Positions 57,926-64,000 of a stretch of DNA of 64,000 nucleotides are shown here, piece by piece. Position 1 is the stretch's first letter. Each line of letters starts with the position of its first letter. Location of the stretch: contig WTGF01000111.1 in NCBI GenBank assembly GCA_011525385.1, positions 1 through 64,000 of the forward strand, in the 5' to 3' direction. The stretch is from Chloroflexota bacterium (GTDB lineage Bacteria; Chloroflexota; Anaerolineae; Aggregatilineales; Phototrophicaceae). Below the pieces are notes generated by a model, which did not search any database, was not told where the DNA came from, and worked only from the letters and a program-made list of their open reading frames with translations. The position numbers were made by a program, and so were the translations under genes.

Positions 57926-59282
57926 GCTTAGCTGGCCAGGTCCATTCCCCAAGTGGATTGATTTCCTTTATTTGCTCCTGCTGGCTGCCTATGTCCTGGC
58001 TGGAGCGCCGTTGGTTCCCTTTCACGGCGATGAATCGACACAGATATTTATGGGGCGCGATTATTATTATTTGTTCCAGGAAGGCGACCTGTCAAAAATC
58101 CTCTATGACAGCGCTTGGTCAAGTCGCCAGGACGAGCAACATTTGCGCCTGATAAATGGCACGGTGTCCAAAACGATCCATGGTTGGCTGGCGGCGAGCC
58201 AGGGAACCAAGCTCGAACAGATCAACGGGCACTGGGATTGGGAACAAGATTACGCCCAGAACAGCGCGAGCAATCGCATTCCCGACAGATCGCTGTTGGA
58301 TGCCGCGCGCCTGGCCTCTGCCGCGCAATTGGCGATGGCGGTTGTGGCGCTCTTTGCGCTGGTCAACATAAGCATCGGCCGGCAAGAAGCTTATGTCGCG
58401 AGCGCGATGTTCGCTCTGCATCCAGCACTCTTGATCAACGGCAGACGCGCCATGATGGAAGGCAGCCATTTGCTCGGCATGACGCTGGTGCTGTTGATGG
58501 CGGCATGGCTCTTGCAAGAGCAGCGCTGGTGGAAATTCCTCTTGCTGGGCGTCGCCTCCGGCTTTGCCGTCGCGGCGAAACATCCCAATGCCTTTGTCGT
58601 GGCGCTTGTCTTTCTTGCCTGCGCCGCCCTATGGCTTTACCAGACAGCCAAAATACCGGGGCAGGAGAGGCGAAGGCCGGTGCAGTCGCTGGTCGGCTTG
58701 CTAGCGGCGGGCGGGCTGGCGTTGTTCATCTTCTATCTAATGAACCCGGCCTGGTGGCTAGCGCCTTTAGAGAGCGGGTTCGAGGCTCTGTCGCTGCGCT
58801 TCGCGCTATTTCAAGAACAGATCGCCATTTTCGGCGGATACAATTCACTGATTGAAAGAGTCCAAGGTTTCTTCCGTTACGTATTTGTCGAGAATTACCA
58901 ATACTTTGAAGCGGCGCAATGGGCCGATTATAGCGAGATCACCCAACAGGTCAGTAGCTATGAAGCATCCGGCTTGTCGGGTCTTTCGATTGGGGGCAGC
59001 GCCGCCGGCGGGTTACTTAATCTGGCGCTCACGCTTGTTGGCGGGGTTCATTTGCTTCGCAGCCAGGATATAGAAGGCAAGTATCGCTGGCTGCTGATAG
59101 TCTTGAGCGGCGGCATCGCCCTGATCACCTTGGTCGCGACTCCCCTGCCCTGGCTGCGCTACTACCTGCCGGTCTTGCCCTTTACAATGATCTTGTCAGC
59201 TTATGCCCTGGTGAGGCTGGCCGCGATATGCCGGGGAGAGATCAAGGGAAGACTCATGCGTTTGGGCGCGCTGCAATTATGA
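57918..59282 (+). CDS. GT-C membrane glycosyltransferase (PMT/GT39-like), paralogue A
   Basis: About 454 residues with around ten helices. The first outer loop has the DE pair of dolichol/undecaprenol-phosphate sugar transferases (VPFHGDESTQIF). VASAMFALHPALLINGRRAMMEGSHLLG and GVASGFAVAAKHPNAFVVAL match the PMT_2 family. It uses a lipid-linked sugar to glycosylate proteins or glycans outside the membrane. ATG 57918 lies in the end of the carrier-protein gene. The next gene is a close paralogue. Confidence 0.83.
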   Translation: MTKLSWPGPFPKWIDFLYLLLLAAYVLAGAPLVPFHGDESTQIFMGRDYYYLFQEGDLSKILYDSAWSSRQDEQHLRLINGTVSKTIHGWLAASQGTKLEQINGHWDWEQDYAQNSASNRIPDRSLLDAARLASAAQLAMAVVALFALVNISIGRQEAYVASAMFALHPALLINGRRAMMEGSHLLGMTLVLLMAAWLLQEQRWWKFLLLGVASGFAVAAKHPNAFVVALVFLACAALWLYQTAKIPGQERRRPVQSLVGLLAAGGLALFIFYLMNPAWWLAPLESGFEALSLRFALFQEQIAIFGGYNSLIERVQGFFRYVFVENYQYFEAAQWADYSEITQQVSSYEASGLSGLSIGGSAAGGLLNLALTLVGGVHLLRSQDIEGKYRWLLIVLSGGIALITLVATPLPWLRYYLPVLPFTMILSAYALVRLAAICRGEIKGRLMRLGALQL

Positions 59283-59332
59283 GGCGCTGAACAGATGACC
59301 GTAAGACTTGACCTTCGTGGGGAAGTTCGGCA

Positions 59333-60916
59333 ATGAAGAGTGGCGGTTTCTTTCACGTTAGCGTCGATGTCATTTGCTTGGCTTTGCTGTCCTTTTACAT
59401 AATAGGGGGCGCGGCGATCGTGCCCTTCCACGGCGACGAATCTTCAAAGATCTATGTCGGGCGCGATTTCTATTTCCTGTTCTTGGAAGGCGATCGCGAA
59501 AAGCTCACGCACCAGGCGAAACGATCGGCCAGTTCGGGCGAATATCGCGCTAATCTGGCTAGCGGCTCGATCTCCAACATGATCTACGGTTGGCTGGCTG
59601 CCAGCAGCGGATACGCCATCACGGACCTGAATGACGATTGGCATTGGGGTTTGGACTATAGATCTAATCTGGAGTCCAACCGCGTACCAGAGGCGCGCCT
59701 GCTTCAGACCGCTCGTCTGGCGTCGGCGGCGCAGTTGGCCGCCGCTGCGGCACTGTTATATGCCTTCGCTCGGATCACGATAAACCGCCCGACAGCCTTG
59801 CTTGCCAGTTTGTTTTTTGCCACCCATCCTACCTTGCTCCTTAACGGCAGGCGCGCGCTGCAAGAAGGCAGCCACATGCTCGGCATAATGCTGGTGCTGC
59901 TGGCAGCGGCTTGGCTCATTCGTCAACGGCGCTGGTGGGGATACGCGCTCCTGGGCGCTTGCGCCGGCCTGGCCATTGCCGCAAAACATACCAGCGCTTT
60001 CACCGTTGCTATTGTGTTTCTGGCGGTATCCGGTCTGTCCGTCTACGAGCGTCTACTAGGTTTGTCTGGTACTAAGCTTGCCAGCGCGTTTTCTACCCCA
60101 TCCCCCGACCCCTTGCCCCGTAGCAACGGGGAAGGGGAGCTAATATCGCGCGAAGACGATACGCATTTGCAAAATCTGTATGACGCAGCCCCCGCAAAAG
60201 CGCTAATTGCGCCAAAGCAGTGTTCATCCCCCCATTGCAATGAGGGGAACGAGGGGGGTAAAACAAAGGGCGAACGCGAATCCGAGAGCATCGGACAAGA
60301 GCTCACGCCGCGCGCGCCGCGCGACAGGCTGAAAATGCGCCCGCTCGCGGGCATCTTGATGACTGGCATCGTCACGCTGCTGGTGTTCTATCTGCTGAAC
60401 CCCGGCTGGTGGGACGCGCCGCTGGAAACCGCCGGGGAGGTCATGTCCGAGCGCTCTGCGCTTTTGCAGCGACAAGCGGGCGTCTATGGCGGCTATCAAT
60501 CTTTGGGCCAGCGAGTGAGAGGGTTTTTCCAGTTTGTATTGAGTGGCGAAGCGCAATACTTTGAAGACCAGCAATGGGCGGGCTACGCCGAAATCAGCGA
60601 GCAAATCCAGATCTATGAAAGTTCTGGATGGGCGGGCGCGACCATCGGCGGCAACGCGATCGCGGCGCCCCTCATGTCAGCGCTTGTTTCCGCCGGTATT
60701 GTGCTGCTCCTGCGCGACCGCGGCATAAGCCTTCAGAATCGCGCGCTATTGTTGTTTTGGGGCGGCGGTACGGTGGCAATCGTCTTCGCGCTGACGCCCT
60801 TGCCTTGGGCGCGGTACTATCTGCCGGTATTGCCCTTCACGCTGATGATGGCTGCCTACGCTTTGACAAGCATGGCGACTGCGATAAGGAAGCGCCGCGA
60901 CATGGCGCGACGCTAA
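59333..60916 (+). CDS. GT-C membrane glycosyltransferase, paralogue B with a repeat-derived insertion
   Basis: A 527-residue relative of the gene before it (VPFHGDESSKIYVGRDFYF, HPTLLLNGRRALQEGSHMLG, LPWARYYLPVLPF). Between YERLLGLSG and RPLAGILMTG, where paralogue A has about 15 residues, it carries about 85-90 extra, hydrophilic ones. This stretch (60080-60340) holds two dispersed G/C repeats read in frame (TPSPDPLPRSNGEGE and SSPHCNEGNEGGK). No stop results. The insertion falls in a cytosolic loop by the helix plot, so function may be kept. Confidence 0.83.
   Translation: MKSGGFFHVSVDVICLALLSFYIIGGAAIVPFHGDESSKIYVGRDFYFLFLEGDREKLTHQAKRSASSGEYRANLASGSISNMIYGWLAASSGYAITDLNDDWHWGLDYRSNLESNRVPEARLLQTARLASAAQLAAAAALLYAFARITINRPTALLASLFFATHPTLLLNGRRALQEGSHMLGIMLVLLAAAWLIRQRRWWGYALLGACAGLAIAAKHTSAFTVAIVFLAVSGLSVYERLLGLSGTKLASAFSTPSPDPLPRSNGEGELISREDDTHLQNLYDAAPAKALIAPKQCSSPHCNEGNEGGKTKGERESESIGQELTPRAPRDRLKMRPLAGILMTGIVTLLVFYLLNPGWWDAPLETAGEVMSERSALLQRQAGVYGGYQSLGQRVRGFFQFVLSGEAQYFEDQQWAGYAEISEQIQIYESSGWAGATIGGNAIAAPLMSALVSAGIVLLLRDRGISLQNRALLLFWGGGTVAIVFALTPLPWARYYLPVLPFTLMMAAYALTSMATAIRKRRDMARR
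60093..60265. repeat. Two dispersed G/C repeats inside a coding region
   Basis: 60093-60140 is a CCCCATCCCCCGACCCCTT...GGGGAAGGGG copy; 60224-60262 a CCCCCCATTGCAATGAGGGG copy. Both belong to the class at 4.3, 10.3 and 19.3 kb, and are here translated in frame. Confidence 0.75.
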
Positions 60917-60920
60917 GACA

Positions 60921-63419
60921 GTGACCTGGTTAAACGAAGCGCTCGCGGGTATCTTGCCGACGTTATGGATGAGCGTCGGCTTAGGTTTGCCCTGGTCCCT
61001 GGCTCTGCTGCCGAGGGGACATTGGCATTCTCGGGCGCTTGTGGCTGCGCTAGCGCTGCTTATAGGACCGGCCTGCATGACAGGCTGGATGCTGTTCCTG
61101 GGTCTGCTCGGCGCTGGGACTGGGCAAGGCTTGCTCGTCCGAGAGTGGATTATCGGCGGCAGCCTCTTGATTGCCGCGCTCGGCGGTGGCATCGCCTGGC
61201 GCAAACGCCGCAGATTGACAGCGGCTTCGGCACCCCGAGCGTCTTATGCCTTTGACGAAAAACTGATCATTGCCATGATCGCAGGGGCGGTCGTCCTGCG
61301 TTGGATCCACACGGCCTATTGGCCCTTTACCGCTTACGATGCGCTTTGGGTCTATGGTTATCAAGGTCGCCTGTATTTTCTGGAAGGGCTGATCCCGGGG
61401 TCGATCGAGTATTATCCACCGTTTTTGCAGCTTCAGTACGCCTATGTTCAGATTCTAATCGGCGCGATCAACGATCACGCGGCGCGCATGGTACTGCCTT
61501 GGCTGCACATCGGCGGCATTTTTGCGGCATATCTTCTTGGCGAAAGGCTGCTGAACCGACGAGTTGGGCTGTTCGTCGCCGCCTTGTGGAGCCTGCATCC
61601 CTTCGTCGGGCAGCAGTCGATCATCGGCGACCTGGAGATCACGCTCGCTTACAGTTTTACGCTCGCGGCGGTCTTTTTTTTGCGCGCCTGGTCCGAGCAA
61701 GAAGACGCGCGCGAACGTCGACAGGATGCCTTGTTGGCCGGGCTAATGCTCGGCATCGGCTTGTTCACCAAACCAACGGGGGGCGCATTCATTTGGGGCG
61801 TCCTGCTGTTGCTAGCCCTTGAAGCGGCGCGCGCAAAGTTACAGTTTGGGCGGCTGAAGCCACGATTCACGGTCGCATTGTGGACGATCCTGGCCAGCGC
61901 GCCTTTAGGCGGCGTCTGGTATTTGCGCAATCTGCTGCTCGGGCACGAAGCGATTACCTGGCCGGCGGACTTCTGGCTGACGCAAGCGCGGCGTAGCGGA
62001 GACTACCTCAGCTGGGTCGTTCTGGCGATCATCGTGGGCGTCGTCGCGGCGGCGATCAAATGCAGATTGCCGGCTCGGCAGGTCGTGATTGGCGCGGCGG
62101 GGGCAATCCTGCTGCTAGTTGGCGTTTTGGCGTCGAATCCAATCCTCTTCCCGGAACGATTCGATCCGCCGGCGAGTCATATACAATTGAGCGAAGCAGC
62201 TACTATGGCCGTCGGGATCTTGCTAATCGGGGCGAGCCTGTATGGGCATCGCCGGGGGCTGATTGACGCATTGGCAAGACCGGGCTGCGTTTCGGTGGGA
62301 TGGGCCTTGCTGTTGGCGCTGCCCTACTTCCTGACCTTTTTCTTTTCTTACAGTTATCATTATCGGCTGGGCTTCGCGATCGTGCCGCTGCTGGTTTTGC
62401 CCAGCGCGGTCGCATTGGCGAGCGTACTAAGTCCGGATCGAATAAGCGGATGGCGCCCCCTTATTCGACGGAGTTACACCCTGGCTCTGCTGCTTTTGGG
62501 AGCGCCGGGGATTGTCTCGGCGGCTATTGATGTCACCTGGTCGAGAGTGTGGCTGGTTGATGAATGGCTTGATAGCGACACCAGAAAGTATCAGGTCTAC
62601 AATCCCTCGCTGATGGAAATGGTATTCGGGCTCAAGGAGTACTTGCGAGAGAATGAACGGGAGCCGTTTATACTTGCGCCGGGCGAGGAACGACTACATT
62701 TTTTCTTCCCGCGAATGCGCATCGAAGATAAGCTGATAAGCACACTCGACGAATACGAGGCGCTGGGCGCGACACATTTCATTTATGGCGCCAAGGCTCG
62801 ACAGGCCTACCTGGACGCGGGCCTGGATCCAGGACGGACACAGTTGATTGCGGCATTGGGTCGGGACGATCTCTTCGAACTGAAGAAGTGGCATTATGAC
62901 GGCACATTCAGCTACGAACTCTACGAGAGCGGCGATTTTGCCGCGCGCGTCGGCGAGCCGTCACGCGGTTTTGTCTCCAACGTTTATGAGCAGGAGCTAC
63001 TGTTTGGGGCTCGATTGCGCTTGATTGCGACGGATGCCTATCCGCGGAAAGCGTACAAGGGGACGCCCGTCACGCTGCTCACGATATGGCGCGCGGAAGA
63101 GGCGCTGGGGCAGGACTATCAAATCGTGCTGGAATTGACCCATCCGGAGACCCGAGTTGCCGAGTACCAGTGGCGCTTTGTTCCGGTCCAACATCGGCAC
63201 GGCTACTATTCGACGGCACTATGGGACGCCGGCGAATTGGTTAATATGTCCACGGTGCTGCGCTTGCCGAGCGACGAGCCGCTGCCGCCGGAAGACGACT
63301 ACGTGCTGCGCCTGCGCGTATGGAATCCAGAGTCGGAGCAGTTTCTGCCGCTAAGGATTGATGGCGCGGAGGCGGGCGACGCCTGGCAATTGGAGGGCAT
63401 ATACAAGTTCCGCAGTTGA
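60921..63419 (+). CDS. Large GT-C-like membrane glycosyltransferase with outer C-terminal domain
   Basis: An 832-residue protein with about 14 helices in the first 560 residues, then a soluble 270-residue part. The first large loop (YWPFTAYDALWVYGYQGRLY) replaces the DE motif of its neighbours by a YDALW stretch; LWSLHPFVGQQSIIGDLEI and GLFTKPTGGAFIWG match GT39/GT83-like enzymes. The C-terminal half (LTHPETRVAEYQWRFVP) looks like a beta-sandwich facing outwards. It starts with GTG 60921, four bases after the preceding stop; no strong ribosome site. Substrate unknown. Confidence 0.75.
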   Translation: MTWLNEALAGILPTLWMSVGLGLPWSLALLPRGHWHSRALVAALALLIGPACMTGWMLFLGLLGAGTGQGLLVREWIIGGSLLIAALGGGIAWRKRRRLTAASAPRASYAFDEKLIIAMIAGAVVLRWIHTAYWPFTAYDALWVYGYQGRLYFLEGLIPGSIEYYPPFLQLQYAYVQILIGAINDHAARMVLPWLHIGGIFAAYLLGERLLNRRVGLFVAALWSLHPFVGQQSIIGDLEITLAYSFTLAAVFFLRAWSEQEDARERRQDALLAGLMLGIGLFTKPTGGAFIWGVLLLLALEAARAKLQFGRLKPRFTVALWTILASAPLGGVWYLRNLLLGHEAITWPADFWLTQARRSGDYLSWVVLAIIVGVVAAAIKCRLPARQVVIGAAGAILLLVGVLASNPILFPERFDPPASHIQLSEAATMAVGILLIGASLYGHRRGLIDALARPGCVSVGWALLLALPYFLTFFFSYSYHYRLGFAIVPLLVLPSAVALASVLSPDRISGWRPLIRRSYTLALLLLGAPGIVSAAIDVTWSRVWLVDEWLDSDTRKYQVYNPSLMEMVFGLKEYLRENEREPFILAPGEERLHFFFPRMRIEDKLISTLDEYEALGATHFIYGAKARQAYLDAGLDPGRTQLIAALGRDDLFELKKWHYDGTFSYELYESGDFAARVGEPSRGFVSNVYEQELLFGARLRLIATDAYPRKAYKGTPVTLLTIWRAEEALGQDYQIVLELTHPETRVAEYQWRFVPVQHRHGYYSTALWDAGELVNMSTVLRLPSDEPLPPEDDYVLRLRVWNPESEQFLPLRIDGAEAGDAWQLEGIYKFRS

Positions 63420-63420
63420 T

Positions 63421-64000
63421 CTAGCGCAGAACCAGGAGCGCGTCCGAGAATTGACGCATGCGCGCGCGCGTATTGAAGGAAGCCCGCTGTTCTTCGAATC
63501 GAAGGCGCAGCGCGGCCAAGGCCTGGTCGCGATCGGCCAGGTAGCTTTGGACGACTGCCGCCTGCTGCGGACTCAGTTTTTTGAGCCCGCTCATATAGTC
63601 GCTGAAGACGGCAATGTCGTTGATGCGTCCGAGGATCTCTTGCATCTCTTTGGCTTCTCGCAAGAAGCTGTCAGTGGTCTTGCCCAAGAGCGGCTGAAAA
63701 AACTCCAGGGCGTAGCGCAACTGTTTGAATTCGACGCGCAAGGCATGCAAGATCCTGTCGTCGGCAGCGGGCAGCACCGTGTCATAAGCTCGTACACGCG
63801 CCAGACGCTCGTGCAAAAGTATTGGCAGCACGTGACGCAACTGATGCGGCTCTTCGAGGTTTGGAACGGGCCTGGCTCCCCGGCCCGGCCTTTTGCAGAG
63901 CCGCGCGAACTGCCGCAGAAAGCGCGCATAGAACTTCGAATCGAAAAGCGCATTGAGTCCTTCGCGGTGTTCGCTGCGGCGGCTGTCCAGCCGGTCAATC
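63421..64000 (-). CDS. CHAD-domain protein (partial, runs off the right edge)
   Basis: At least 193 residues of an open frame that continues past the window. The CHAD mark is LHALRVEFKQLRYALEFF (conserved His, Arg, Lys-x2-Arg). LRREAKEMQEILGRINDIAV-like helices and DRLDSRRSEHREGLNALFDS upstream fit the repeated four-helix layout. CHAD proteins bind inorganic polyphosphate granules and are often fused or linked to CYTH domains (one is at 52.5 kb). It converges with the preceding membrane gene. The C-terminus is complete. Confidence 0.85.
   Translation of the reverse strand, partial: IDRLDSRRSEHREGLNALFDSKFYARFLRQFARLCKRPGRGARPVPNLEEPHQLRHVLPILLHERLARVRAYDTVLPAADDRILHALRVEFKQLRYALEFFQPLLGKTTDSFLREAKEMQEILGRINDIAVFSDYMSGLKKLSPQQAAVVQSYLADRDQALAALRLRFEEQRASFNTRARMRQFSDALLVLR

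Overview
The window reads as chromosomal DNA of a GC-rich bacterium, most likely a member of the Chloroflexota (Anaerolineae-like). This is inference from gene content and style: a four-cysteine S18, an FHA-FHA-SEDS-PBP cell-envelope cluster, secreted DUF4397/SH3b proteins, many GTG/TTG starts, and very many short G/C-rich hairpin repeats between genes. No rRNA, tRNA, CRISPR array, complete insertion sequence or prophage was seen. About 50 protein genes are supported, on both strands.

Layout. 0.2-7.5 kb: DsbA-like thiol oxidoreductase, isochorismatase/nicotinamidase-type hydrolase, mtnA and (opposite strand) nicotinate phosphoribosyltransferase, then a PfkB nucleoside kinase and adenosylhomocysteinase. 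7.6-10.1 kb: a large secreted DUF4397/SH3b protein. 10.6-19.3 kb: a polysaccharide cluster (GDP-6-deoxy-mannose reductase, Gmd, TatD nuclease, two glycosyltransferases, YfhO-like and O-antigen-ligase-like membrane proteins). 19.6-21.8 kb: rpsF, rpsR and a parvulin PPIase, closed by a strong terminator. 21.9-26.9 kb: a tightly overlapping operon fhaA-like, fhaB-like, MTA phosphorylase, FtsW/RodA-type SEDS and a PBP-like protein that has lost its catalytic motifs. 26.9-30.1 kb: a giant Asp-box beta-propeller protein. 30.2-32.3 kb: an A+T-rich RloA/RloB pair (probable anti-phage module). 32.2-36.4 kb (minus strand): uvrA and a GT1 glycosyltransferase. 36.6-37.8 kb: glutaryl-CoA dehydrogenase. 37.9-40.1 kb: a decayed defence/restriction patch (frameshifted EcoRI-type adenine methylase remnant, intact ApeA-like HEPN protein, two truncated DUF262-like starts, a small membrane protein). 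40.2-47.2 kb: HMA metallochaperone, methyltransferase, queG, amidase, and copA-csoR with its operator. 48.8-57.9 kb: methylmalonyl-CoA epimerase, acyl-CoA dehydrogenase, MDR oxidoreductase, a CYTH protein, a TIR-domain protein, and a three-gene acyl-CoA (propionyl-CoA) carboxylase. 57.9-63.4 kb: three GT-C membrane glycosyltransferases; a CHAD protein runs off the right edge.

How the genes fit together. mtnA, MTA phosphorylase, adenosylhomocysteinase and a nucleoside kinase together recycle the two by-products of S-adenosylmethionine use, although they sit in different operons. The carboxylase, epimerase, two acyl-CoA dehydrogenases and the MDR enzyme point to aerobic acyl-CoA/amino-acid breakdown through propionyl-CoA and methylmalonyl-CoA. 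The FHA-SEDS-PBP operon resembles the actinobacterial fhaAB-rodA-pbpA layout.

The most unusual material: (i) three separate candidate anti-phage loci (RloAB, ApeA-like, TIR) beside fossil restriction genes; (ii) a PBP partner of a SEDS protein lacking SxxK lysine and KTG; (iii) mobile-looking short elements, including a 231-bp element with 20-bp inverted termini and an 8-bp flanking duplication, and copies inserted in frame inside protein genes (a GT-C enzyme and the SEDS protein).
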